This document shows, piece after piece, positions 43,274-52,036 of a DNA stretch of 64,000 bases (its first letter is position 1; each line of letters begins with the position of its first letter). The notes under the pieces are model-generated. The model ran no database searches. It saw only the letters and a program-made list of their open reading frames with translations, and was not told the origin of the DNA. The stretch is from Lyngbya sp. PCC 8106 (lineage in GTDB: Bacteria; Cyanobacteriota; Cyanobacteriia; Cyanobacteriales; Microcoleaceae), in NCBI RefSeq assembly GCF_000169095.1, contig NZ_AAVU01000028.1, positions 25,884 to 89,883 on the forward strand. Direction: 5' to 3'. The position numbers and the translations under genes are program-made.

Positions 43274-43768
43274 TCAATTCAAAACTTTTTGAATTTCTTG
43301 TACAATCTCTGAGGGAGTCTGGGAAATATCTACCCAAATTCCCCCAGTAGGTTCTTCTAAGTCTTCAAATTGACTTTTAAGTAAGTCCGCTTTCATAAAA
43401 TGATCGTGGCGTTTTTGCATCCGATCTTTAATTAGTTCAAATGATCCTTTCAAATAGACTAATTCCATTTTTTCGGAATCTCGCCACAACATTTGACGAT
43501 ATTTTTCTTTCAAAGCTGAACAGGTTAAAACGACATTTTGATTGTGTTGTAACCATTGATCAATAGCTGTTTGCATTTTTTCTAGCCAAGGCTGACGATC
43601 TTCATCGGTTAGCGGAATATTATTCGCCATTTTTTTAATGTTTTCATCGGGATGAAATTCATCCGCATCTCTAAACTGAAAATTGAGACTTTCAGCCAAT
43701 TTCTCACCGATGGTTGTTTTTCCTGAACCTGAAACGCCCATCACTAAAATAATCATTTTTGTCAACAC
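43274..43768 (-). CDS. gntK: Gluconokinase
   Basis: A 164-residue GntK-type kinase. The P-loop VMGVSGSGKTTIGEKLA is followed by DADEFHPDENIKKMANNIPL (substrate region), LTDEDRQPWLEKM, LTCSALKEKYRQML and the lid QKRHDHFMKADLLKSQFEDL. It makes 6-phosphogluconate from gluconate for the oxidative pentose phosphate pathway. It is followed closely upstream, on the same strand, by the EEP-family lipoprotein gene (40 bases), possibly the same transcript. Confidence 0.9.
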   Translation of the reverse strand: MLTKMIILVMGVSGSGKTTIGEKLAESLNFQFRDADEFHPDENIKKMANNIPLTDEDRQPWLEKMQTAIDQWLQHNQNVVLTCSALKEKYRQMLWRDSEKMELVYLKGSFELIKDRMQKRHDHFMKADLLKSQFEDLEEPTGGIWVDISQTPSEIVQEIQKVLN

Positions 43769-43807
43769 AATAACAAGTTATTCTGATTATAAATCATTCC
43801 TGAGAAA

Positions 43808-44629
43808 TTAGGGTTTAAGGGTGGGTAAACTCAAGGTTGCTTGTACAGGTCGATGATCGCTTTTTTGAGAGGTATCGGGACAATAATCGGCTTCGGGATA
43901 GAGGATTTTGGATGAAGCGGATCTCGGCTGAATTTGACTAGAAATAAACACAAAATCTAATACAGTATCATAACGACTACTGCAATGAGTCGCAATGATT
44001 TCTTGAGGACGAACCCAAGTCCAGACCTGATTTTCTGTTAATAAATCATAGCCTGGATCACGTTTAGAATCCCCATTTTTGACATCCCAATCAAAGTTAT
44101 AATCTCCGACTGTAATCATCGGAAGTTGCTGTTTTTGCGCCCATCGATTCAGTAAACGGGCTTGTTCATGGCGACCTTGATCATTCGTTCGATACAAATG
44201 ATTGACCATAAATAAAAATTCTTGTTGAGTTGATTTGACTTGAAAATGTCCGACTAAAGCCGCCCGGACTGAACCGCCAATATTAATTTGTTTCAATTCC
44301 TCAAAGCTAATCAGATTAAATTGATTACTATTGTAAATAATGGCGAGTTTATCCGCTTTTCCTGTGGTTCCTAACACCGACTTAAAATCAGCTTGATTAT
44401 TGACTTCAATCGCGGTTTCAAAACGATCCACCCAATCCTGATTTTGAACTTCAGAAAATCCCCATAAATCAACCCCTTGAATCGGTTGAATATATTGATC
44501 TGCAAGATAATTTGGGTCAGCATCTCCAGATTCAACATTAAAGCCAATCACCGAGAGTTGAGTCACTGACTGACAGCCACCCAGTAGAGTCAAAAGAACA
44601 GCAAACAGAGGGATAGATCGAGATTTCAT
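43808..44629 (-). CDS. Lipoprotein of the endonuclease/exonuclease/phosphatase family
   Basis: About 273 residues from ATG 44629, which gives a clean lipoprotein signal (IPLFAVLLTLLGGCQS, lipobox LLGG-C); the frame is open to 44743. EEP motifs are visible: VIGFNVESGDADPN, DLWGFSEVQNQDW, VNHLYRTNDQGRHEQARLLN, TVGDYNFDWDV and a final SDHRPVQATL. Such enzymes cleave phosphodiesters in DNA, lipids or other molecules outside the cytoplasm. The substrate is unknown; a role in periplasmic phosphate or DNA use is plausible. Confidence 0.82.
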   Translation of the reverse strand: MKSRSIPLFAVLLTLLGGCQSVTQLSVIGFNVESGDADPNYLADQYIQPIQGVDLWGFSEVQNQDWVDRFETAIEVNNQADFKSVLGTTGKADKLAIIYNSNQFNLISFEELKQINIGGSVRAALVGHFQVKSTQQEFLFMVNHLYRTNDQGRHEQARLLNRWAQKQQLPMITVGDYNFDWDVKNGDSKRDPGYDLLTENQVWTWVRPQEIIATHCSSRYDTVLDFVFISSQIQPRSASSKILYPEADYCPDTSQKSDHRPVQATLSLPTLKP

Positions 44630-44790
44630 AATAGAGTTTAAAAGAGTGAGAAATATGATACTGTAATAGAGTAGGATTAACCGCAGTCTGGGAGATTTGG
44701 CATCATTCAAACAAATCGGGACTGAAGCCAGGAAACTCAGCAAAGTCGAAAAAATCGAGTTGAGTTTATTGTAGTTCTAAATGCAGAAAA

Positions 44791-45270
44791 ATGGGAATTG
44801 AAATTGAACGTAAATTTTTGGTCAAAGATGATCGTTGGCGATCGCTAGGAGTCGGGGTACTGTATTGTCAGGGCTATATTTCTAGCGAAAAAGAACGAAC
44901 TGTGCGCGTTAGATTGATTGGAAATCAAGGGTATTTAACCATAAAAGGGCCTGTTTCTAGTCGAGTTCGATCTGAGTTTGAATATATGATTCCGGTCGAA
45001 GATGCAGAAGAAATGTTACAAATATTATGCGATCGTCCGTTTATTGAAAAAAAACGACATAAAATTTCCCTGGGGGATTTGATTTGGGAAGTTGATGAAT
45101 TTTTGGGAGATAATCAAGGCTTAATTTTAGCTGAAGTTGAATTAAAAGACCCCAATCAAGTGATTGAAATTCCTGACTGGATTGCCGAAGAAGTTTCCCA
45201 TGATGCTCGTTATTTTAACTCCAATTTAGTTAAAAATCCTTACAGTCAATGGGAGGAAAATAAAACTTAA
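44791..45270 (+). CDS. CYTH-domain protein (triphosphate tunnel metalloenzyme)
   Basis: A 159-residue protein. The signature EIERKFLVK is at residues 3-11, followed by alternating acidic/basic beta strands (RTVRVRLIGNQGYLTIKGP, SEFEYMIPVEDAEEML, IWEVDEFLGDNQGLILAEVE) that line the tunnel. Bacterial relatives mostly hydrolyse inorganic triphosphate or similar anions; some make cAMP. Cyanobacterial members of this length are usually tripolyphosphatases (family knowledge). It is monocistronic, divergent from the EEP gene. Confidence 0.9.
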   Translation: MGIEIERKFLVKDDRWRSLGVGVLYCQGYISSEKERTVRVRLIGNQGYLTIKGPVSSRVRSEFEYMIPVEDAEEMLQILCDRPFIEKKRHKISLGDLIWEVDEFLGDNQGLILAEVELKDPNQVIEIPDWIAEEVSHDARYFNSNLVKNPYSQWEENKT

Positions 45271-45315
45271 ATTGCAGCAGGAAATAGATATTTATATTAT
45301 TAAATATTCTGAGGA

Positions 45316-45422
45316 TATAGCAGTTATCGCTCCGGTGAGATACGAACAATCCCCCTAAATCCCCCTTAAAAAGGGGGACTTTGATCCCTAAACTGTACCT
45401 CATCAGTTTAAGAAACGCTATA
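45316..45422 (-). mobile_element. 107-bp MITE-like element, copy B (inverted relative to copy A)
   Basis: Reverse complement of this stretch matches 42847-42953 along its full length, including TATAGCG ends and the CCCCC/GGGGG fold, with about eight differences by eye. It lies 45 bases after the CYTH gene stop and 56 bases before the coiled-coil gene start. Confidence 0.8.
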
Positions 45423-45478
45423 TCAATGTATCATCATAAATTAGCTAGGTTTGAATGTTAATCAGGAGAACAAAAACG

Positions 45479-45994
45479 GTGACAACTGAACAACAAATTA
45501 GTCAGCAAGATTTTGAACAACTCAAGTCGGAACTACACGACACCCGCGAGGAACTTGAACGCATTCAGGCGCAGTTTGATGAGGTGTTGGGAGAGTTGGA
45601 ACAGACTCATTTTCAACTCCATCAAATTCAACAACAGGAACAGTCTTCCTCGGATTCGGTTCAACAGGAGTTGACTGAAACAAAGTCTAAGTTACAGCAA
45701 ACTGAAGAAGTATTAGAACAGTCTCATACTCAACTCAAAGAGACGATGGAAGTCTTAGAACAATGTCACACGGAGTTACAAGAAACTCGCCAAGCGTTAG
45801 CAGAAAAGCAACAACAGTTTGAACAGTCTCAGTCAGAATTTGAACGGGTTTCTCAGGAGTTGGAAAAAACTCAATCTGAGTTAGATAAAATTCAACAAGA
45901 GTATGATAAAATTAAAGTAGAGCCAAAACAATCCAAAGAACAGAATTCTATAAGTTCGTTGTCTTTAACCGTGTCTGAGTGGGAGTTATTTTGA
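45479..45994 (+). CDS. Coiled-coil protein of unknown function
   Basis: About 171 residues. I prefer the GTG start at 45479 because AGGAG lies 11 bases upstream; an ATG at 45455 is in frame. Nearly all of the protein is heptad-rich with Gln/Glu bias (LKSELHDTREELERIQAQFD, QQELTETKSKLQQTEEVLEQ), built of degenerate repeats around SHTQLKET/CHTELQET. It ends SSLSLTVSEWELF, a hydrophobic tail that may dock to a partner. No enzymatic domain is present. The following gene is on the other strand. Confidence 0.6.
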   Translation: MTTEQQISQQDFEQLKSELHDTREELERIQAQFDEVLGELEQTHFQLHQIQQQEQSSSDSVQQELTETKSKLQQTEEVLEQSHTQLKETMEVLEQCHTELQETRQALAEKQQQFEQSQSEFERVSQELEKTQSELDKIQQEYDKIKVEPKQSKEQNSISSLSLTVSEWELF

Positions 45995-46045
45995 TGATTC
46001 TCAATTTCTCAAAACCCCAAGTCCTATACGCGAGAACTTTATACA

Positions 46046-47830
46046 TTAGACAGAGATTTTAATTTCTGGTGAGTTGAGAGTTTTTAAAAACTGTTTCCAG
46101 AGGGGGAGATTGTTAAGTTTAATTGGGTCAAACTGACAGTTATATTCTTGGGAAATGCGAGTAAATCTTTCTATCCAATTAGACAAAGTTTCTACTGTAG
46201 AATAGGGACTATAGGAAAGCGAACGTTTTAGCAGTTCAATCATCTGTTCAAATTCACCACTATGATAGCATAAAAAAGCCAACCAAACCCAAGTATTGTA
46301 ATAGGCTTTTGGTTTTAACGGTTGCATCCAGTTGGGAAGATGAGGACGTTCAAAAAAGCGGTTTAAAATCTGTTCGCAGTCGTTAATTTTTTGAGTAATA
46401 TTTTCTTCTAAAATCGGACAAAAAACCCCAATATTTTCTAAACAAATTCCCGCATACCCTCGCGAAGACAGATGTAAAACCCTATCCAAAATAGCAGCAG
46501 TTGGCGATAGGTTTGTATCGAATTCTCCACAACGTTTTAACGAATTTCGTTCAAACATTATCGAACTTGGATGCAACAATAACCATAAATTCGGTAACAT
46601 CCAAATATGCAAACCGTGTAAACCTTGACTCCCTTTTAATACGGGTGAAAGAATAGGCGAAGGTTGAATAGAAGTGTGGGACGTTTCCCATCCAGAAAAC
46701 ACCATTTCGACTGAACCCGCTTGTTCTTCAAAACTGTTAATATATTGAGAAATAGCATCCGGTTTGAGAAGACAACCTTCATTCAGAAACAGGATAAATT
46801 CTCCTTGGGCGTGGTTTAATCCTGTATTGTAAGCGTCTACGGGATTGGAAAAAGATTGAGGGATGTAGCGAATATTATTTGAGTTTATCGGTTGGTGAAT
46901 CTGATTAATAACAATAATTTCTAGATTTTTATTCGTTTGATTTTCGATACTTTCTAGAGTATTTTGCAGGTTTTCCGAGTGGTTTAAACCGGGAATAATA
47001 ACCAAACTGACGCGAGGATTTTCTGAGGGGGATTGAAACGTTAAATAACAAGTTGCATCCGCACTATTTCCCGCAAATGTTCCCCGACTGAGGGCTTTAT
47101 TGTGTTGGGCTTCTCCCCCGTGAAAGGCTTCCTGTCGCTGTCCTTTTAGGTGTAGATAGTCGTGGTTTTGATGAACTGCGGTTATCACCCGACTGGCGTT
47201 GATAACGGGGTAATTTTGGTTGAGGGCTTCCCCCACCATCCAGTTATCCCAACCCGCCCTTCCCACTGCAAATTCGGGTAATTTTGAGAATAAAGGTTTG
47301 GGAAATACGAAATAATCTAACGCCCCAATTCCCCCCAAGATTGCGGTTTGTTGAAGGCGATCGCGAAGTTGCTTTTCGACCTCGGAGGTGGTAAAATTAA
47401 TAGGATGATTAATATCAAGATTCCAACGCCGTCCTAAGATTAAGAATTTTGGCTCTTGGCTGCTAACCTGTTGAACGGTGGGAAGGAAATCATTTAGTAG
47501 AATAATGTCGGCGTTAACATAGGCTAAAATTGGGTAAGTGGCGATTTGGTGAACTTGGGCAAAAATATCATTGAGTAGGGGCGTACCTTGAGGCGTACAA
47601 CGAACGTTAGGAATATGTTTCACCCCGAATTCTTGGGCGACTTCCCGAACACCTTGATCGTTTCCAAACAAGATAATTTCCGGTTGGGGCGAGAGGTTCA
47701 ACCAACTGGCGATCGCATTGCGTTGTAGAGTGGAAATCTGACCGATAAAGGGTTTGGGAACGGCGAATAGGGTTATTTTTAAAGTGGGTTGAATTTGGGG
47801 ATAAATCGCAATTTTACTGGAGACAATCAT
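46046..47830 (-). CDS. Two-domain glycosyltransferase-like protein
   Basis: A 594-residue protein. Residues 15-270 look like a glycosyltransferase-like domain (KITLFAVPKPFIGQISTLQR, ILAYVNADIILLNDFLP with a DxD-like NAD, GRAGWDNWMVGEAL). Residues 278-480 are a GT2-like domain (VSLVIIPGLNHSENLQNTLE, GLNHAQGEFILFLNEGCLLK). The last 100 residues are helical, reminiscent of TPRs (WLAFLCYHSGEFEQMIELLK). It probably works on surface polysaccharide or glycoprotein sugars. It shares its region with the Uma2 gene upstream and the big DUF115-like gene. Confidence 0.75.
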   Translation of the reverse strand: MIVSSKIAIYPQIQPTLKITLFAVPKPFIGQISTLQRNAIASWLNLSPQPEIILFGNDQGVREVAQEFGVKHIPNVRCTPQGTPLLNDIFAQVHQIATYPILAYVNADIILLNDFLPTVQQVSSQEPKFLILGRRWNLDINHPINFTTSEVEKQLRDRLQQTAILGGIGALDYFVFPKPLFSKLPEFAVGRAGWDNWMVGEALNQNYPVINASRVITAVHQNHDYLHLKGQRQEAFHGGEAQHNKALSRGTFAGNSADATCYLTFQSPSENPRVSLVIIPGLNHSENLQNTLESIENQTNKNLEIIVINQIHQPINSNNIRYIPQSFSNPVDAYNTGLNHAQGEFILFLNEGCLLKPDAISQYINSFEEQAGSVEMVFSGWETSHTSIQPSPILSPVLKGSQGLHGLHIWMLPNLWLLLHPSSIMFERNSLKRCGEFDTNLSPTAAILDRVLHLSSRGYAGICLENIGVFCPILEENITQKINDCEQILNRFFERPHLPNWMQPLKPKAYYNTWVWLAFLCYHSGEFEQMIELLKRSLSYSPYSTVETLSNWIERFTRISQEYNCQFDPIKLNNLPLWKQFLKTLNSPEIKISV

Positions 47831-47851
47831 ATTGTTTAATTGAGTTTTTTT

Positions 47852-48466
47852 CTACCAAATATTTTCCAGATTTAACAAAAATCCGGGTAAAATGCGATCG
47901 CCGCTGAGAGTTTTAGGATTATCTAAACATTCAACTTTTGTTTGAGGGTGATAGATGTAAACTTGGCGATTTTTCCGGTCTATTAACCATCCGAGAGAAG
48001 CACCGTTATCAATATATTCTTGTAGTTTATCTTGCAAAGGTTGTAACGAATCGCTGGGAGGGCGAAGTTCGACAACAAAATCTGGACAAACGGGAGCAAA
48101 TTTTATCTGTTGTTCTGGGGGAATTTGATTCCATTTTTCTAACGTCATCCAAGCCGCATCCGGTGAACGATTTGCCCCATTTGGCAGCTTGAAACCGGAG
48201 GAAGAATCGAAACCAATTCCCGTCCCATTTTCGTCTGTCCAGTTGGCAAGTTGTTGGGAGAGTTTCAAGTTTCGGTTTCCCGTTTCCGAACGTGTGGGCG
48301 ACATAATCATTAATTCTCCGTGAGCCGTCCGTTCAATATGGTATTCTCGGTTGAGTTGACAGAATTGAAAAAATTGTTCGTCTGTCATTTCCAAAACCGG
48401 TTGCATCTGGAGAATAATGGGGGTATTTTCGAGTAGGGTTTCGGTCATGGTTTTAGTCAGGAGCAT
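47852..48466 (-). CDS. Uma2 family endonuclease (DUF820)
   Basis: A 204-residue protein with the PD-(D/E)XK Uma2 order: FFQFCQLNREYHIERTAHGE, MSPTRSETGNRNLKLSQQLA, SSGFKLPNGANRSPDAAWM, FVVELRPPSDSL (the ExK-like position is E-L-R), and a late GASLGWLIDRKNRQVYIYHP. The family is hugely expanded in cyanobacteria. Its role is unknown; nuclease activity is predicted from the fold. First of three Uma2 genes in the last 16 kb. Confidence 0.85.
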   Translation of the reverse strand: MLLTKTMTETLLENTPIILQMQPVLEMTDEQFFQFCQLNREYHIERTAHGELMIMSPTRSETGNRNLKLSQQLANWTDENGTGIGFDSSSGFKLPNGANRSPDAAWMTLEKWNQIPPEQQIKFAPVCPDFVVELRPPSDSLQPLQDKLQEYIDNGASLGWLIDRKNRQVYIYHPQTKVECLDNPKTLSGDRILPGFLLNLENIW

Positions 48467-48679
48467 ACACTTAACGATACACGTCCTCAGAGTTTTGGTT
48501 CAATGGGTTTGGCGAAGGTTCTTTATTTGAACTGGAAGGAAACTTTTGGGGGACGGTGTGCGTCGGGGTGGAGATGCCGGAATCAAATTTCTGGTTTTGA
48601 GTAAATTGTGGTGTCGGAACGTGGTAGGATTTTCTGCGTTGGGCATCTACCCGAAAGTTTTCAGTCGAAAGGTTGTGTG

Positions 48680-51600
48680 ATGGTCAGTAAGTTTCAGGAA
48701 GCGAACCAGTTGCAAAGGAGCGGTCAGCTAGAGGAGGCTGTCGGCGCCTATCGTCAGGCTATTGCTGAAAATCCCGATTTTTATTGGTCTTACCACAACT
48801 TGGGGGAAACGCTTTGGAAGTTGGGGCGCTTGGATGAGGCGGTTGAGGTGTTTCGTCAGGCGGTGGCGTTGAACCCTTCGGCGGCTTGGTCTCATTTTAA
48901 TTTGGGTGAGGTGTTGGAACAGCAGGGGAGGACGGAAGAGGCGATCGCGGCTTATCGTCAAGCACTTCAGTTTAATCCTGCTTGGAATGAGGTCAAGGAG
49001 AGGTTAGCTGAGTTGTTGTTAACGGTAGGTCGATCTTCATCTTCAGCTAAGGGTGCAAGGGGTTCCACGCTGGAAACTGCCCTGCCAGCAACAACCTCAG
49101 CTATGCTACAAAGGTCTCAAGAAAAAATACGGCAGTTCCATAACAAGCATTTGGGCGATCGCTGTGTGATTATTGGTAATGGCCCCAGTTTGAATGAGAT
49201 GGATTTGTCATTTCTGAAGCATGAGATTTGTTTCGGAACCAACAAGATTTTTTTAGGGTTTGAACGTTGGGAGTTTTCACCCACTTATTATGTAGCTGTT
49301 AATCCCTTTGTGATTGAACAAAGTGTTAATGAGATTCGCAAGATATCTTGTCCCAAGTTTATTGGGAATCAGGGGATGTCTTATTTTAGCCCCACCGATG
49401 ATTTGATTTTTGTAAAGACATCCCCCCCACCAGGTGAGCATTTTAGTAAGCACCCCGATTTGGGATTAAATGAAGGCTGTACGGTGACGTATGTAGCCAT
49501 GCAGTTGGCTTATTATATGGGGTTTAGTGAGGTTGTTTTGATCGGGGTGGATCATCATTTTGTTACCCAGGGAACTCCACACAATGCGATCGTTTCTGAT
49601 GGAGATGATCCCAATCATTTTGATCCTCGTTATTTCGGTAAAGGATTAAAATGGCAGTTACCTGATTTGGAAAATTCTGAGAAAAGCTATAAAGTTGCTA
49701 GGCAAGTATTTGAGGAAAGTGAGAGAAAAATTATCGATGCGACTGCTAATGGTCGATGTCAAGTTTTTCACAAGCAAGATTATAGATTAATTTTTCAGGG
49801 TATATCCGAAAAATCAGTCCAATACAAAAGTCCAGAAAATATAGCAATAATTAATCTGTATACCGCTGCCTTGGATGCTTATAAAAAAGCCCTGAAGACC
49901 TCAAATTTTCCTGATTTATTAAACGAATACTATCGCAATCAGGTCTCCTTGATCAGCCAATCACTTGAGCGAGAAAAAAATGAAATTACAGGTAAGAATA
50001 TTGTATTGACAGCCTGCAATTTTAAATACTTTAGTAGCCTTCTACTATTTCTTGATAGTCTACTGAAAACAAATGCCCATATTGTTGACCATATTCTAAT
50101 CTTTGACTTTGGGTTAGAGCCTTGGCAGGTGGATATCGTAAGCAGAATACAGAATGTCCATATCTTCAGGCAGACAGAAGAATCATTAATCTCTTATCCT
50201 CCATATCAAAGATTTAAGCTTGATGATCCTTCAACCTATTTCTTTAAAGTTTATGGCTTCCATGAAGGGATAATTCATTGTCGAAAATTTCTGGGCTACG
50301 AATCATTCAATCTTTTGTGGTGTGATAGCGGAATAAAAATTCGATCTAGCCTAGGTCTAGTCTTTTCAATCATTGAGAATGAATCTTGCTTTTTTGTCGA
50401 TCATTCTGATGTCAATATCTATTACAAAGGCTCTTCTAATAACTTGGCTAACATTCTATCTCCCAAGCTTTTTCAAGGTAGTTTGCAGATTCCCGTTCCA
50501 ACAAAACAACAGCTTCTCAAGACCCCGTATATTAAAGCTAACTTTTTCGGTTTTAAGATTGGTAGCAAATACGATATAATGCTCGACCTGCATCGAGACT
50601 TATGTTGTATGACCGACATCTTATTCGATCCCAGAAAAATCACTGAAAAAGCTCTCCAAAACCATTGGAAGGCTTTATATGGAAACAATTCTGACTTGAC
50701 CTACAAGCTGGGTCGCCACGAACAAGCTGTATGGTCTTATCTCGTCGCCTTGAGTAACATCAAAATTAGGCGGTCTTCACCCTTTAACTTTACCATTGCT
50801 GCTGGTTCTGGATCAATTGATGCTCATACCTATAAGTCTCGGATGCGAAAAATATTAGAGTCCAGTTTTACAGAATTCAGAGACTCAGTGAAGCAGTTTG
50901 TGGTTGAGTATGGAAACAATGATGTTGACTCTTCTGTCTTGGAAAATGATTCTGTTCTTATTGAGAAGTATCTAGATATTTCAAAGGAGGTCTATCTAGA
51001 CCAAAAGCTTTATCATGGTATTGGATTTCCTGCCCCAAAACAAGCAAAATCGTCTCTTGTTCTCCTTCACCGAGGATCGCTCGCCAAGAACGATCAACAT
51101 AAGTATGCCGGCCGCCTTCTTAACCACAGCACTAATTTAAAAGATGATATCTTTATTTTACTAGGCAATGGGCCATCTTTGGCAGATGTCGATCTTCACT
51201 CTTTAAGCAGTTTCGATACCTTTGGTATGAACGCAGCATACCGAGCTTATGACAAGATCAATTTCTGGCCCAAGTATCTAGGTTGTTTTGATTCTCTTGT
51301 TTGTGGACATCATGCCGAGAATTTCAAAAAACTGATTAGAGATTCCCCTATTGAACGGTTTTTCTTCATCAATTTTAACGATGAAGGAAATGAAATTTTT
51401 ACAGAGCAAGATATATTGTCTTCGCCGAAGTTTCAAAGAATCAGGTTCCAATATAGAACTCCAGAAGAAAAAAAGAGGACAGATATTCTTTCAGTATCAT
51501 TTGAACGGTTTATAGATATGCGAACTTCAGGTCCTAATGTTATTCAAGTTGCTCTTCTTTTAGGATATCGGAAATTCATCATGCTAGGTGTGGATCAAAA

Positions 51601-51946
51601 CTATACAGAAGTAGTTGATGGCGCTAAAAAAGATAAGCACTTTCAGAAGTTAGTCATGGAAAAGACCCCAGATCGTAATCCTAACTACTGGTTTGCGGAC
51701 TACCAGCAGAAAGGGGATAAGTTTAATCGGCCAAACCTAACAAAGTCGCAGATTCCATCTTGGAACAACCTCTCTCAAACGCTAGAATGTCTTGGAATTA
51801 AAGCGGAGATTTACAATTGCTCACCCGTCACAAAGCTTGAGTGCTTCAAGAAAGCTAGCTTGTCCTTTGCTATCAAAAAACTGTCTAGTTTAAAAACTGA
51901 GGGATTAAGTCCTTACCGTTCTCAGCTAGGCAATTCAGAGATATGA
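48680..51946 (+). CDS. Large TPR / DUF115-like / glycosyltransferase-like protein
   Basis: About 1,088 residues from ATG 48680; the frame is open to 48608. Residues 1-115 contain three TPRs (AYRQAIAENPDFYWSYHNLG, VFRQAVALNPSAAWSHFNLG). A DUF115/MptE-like domain follows (CVIIGNGPSLNEMDLSFLKH, VVLIGVDHHF), then a region with LTACNFKYFSSLLLFLDSLL and LLWCDSGIKIR resembling a glycosyltransferase, and finally a second DUF115-like domain (IFILLGNGPSLADVDLHSLS, SGPNVIQVALLLGYRKFIML). DUF115 relatives include Maf proteins that attach nonulosonic sugars to flagellin. This one may add surface sugars. Confidence 0.75.
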   Translation: MVSKFQEANQLQRSGQLEEAVGAYRQAIAENPDFYWSYHNLGETLWKLGRLDEAVEVFRQAVALNPSAAWSHFNLGEVLEQQGRTEEAIAAYRQALQFNPAWNEVKERLAELLLTVGRSSSSAKGARGSTLETALPATTSAMLQRSQEKIRQFHNKHLGDRCVIIGNGPSLNEMDLSFLKHEICFGTNKIFLGFERWEFSPTYYVAVNPFVIEQSVNEIRKISCPKFIGNQGMSYFSPTDDLIFVKTSPPPGEHFSKHPDLGLNEGCTVTYVAMQLAYYMGFSEVVLIGVDHHFVTQGTPHNAIVSDGDDPNHFDPRYFGKGLKWQLPDLENSEKSYKVARQVFEESERKIIDATANGRCQVFHKQDYRLIFQGISEKSVQYKSPENIAIINLYTAALDAYKKALKTSNFPDLLNEYYRNQVSLISQSLEREKNEITGKNIVLTACNFKYFSSLLLFLDSLLKTNAHIVDHILIFDFGLEPWQVDIVSRIQNVHIFRQTEESLISYPPYQRFKLDDPSTYFFKVYGFHEGIIHCRKFLGYESFNLLWCDSGIKIRSSLGLVFSIIENESCFFVDHSDVNIYYKGSSNNLANILSPKLFQGSLQIPVPTKQQLLKTPYIKANFFGFKIGSKYDIMLDLHRDLCCMTDILFDPRKITEKALQNHWKALYGNNSDLTYKLGRHEQAVWSYLVALSNIKIRRSSPFNFTIAAGSGSIDAHTYKSRMRKILESSFTEFRDSVKQFVVEYGNNDVDSSVLENDSVLIEKYLDISKEVYLDQKLYHGIGFPAPKQAKSSLVLLHRGSLAKNDQHKYAGRLLNHSTNLKDDIFILLGNGPSLADVDLHSLSSFDTFGMNAAYRAYDKINFWPKYLGCFDSLVCGHHAENFKKLIRDSPIERFFFINFNDEGNEIFTEQDILSSPKFQRIRFQYRTPEEKKRTDILSVSFERFIDMRTSGPNVIQVALLLGYRKFIMLGVDQNYTEVVDGAKKDKHFQKLVMEKTPDRNPNYWFADYQQKGDKFNRPNLTKSQIPSWNNLSQTLECLGIKAEIYNCSPVTKLECFKKASLSFAIKKLSSLKTEGLSPYRSQLGNSEI

Positions 51947-52036
51947 TGTGTTGTCAACAGATTATTTTTTTACGACTTAATTCTACTCATTAGTCTTTGC
52001 TAACTCCTCTCTAATCTTTATTACTCGCTAATCATT

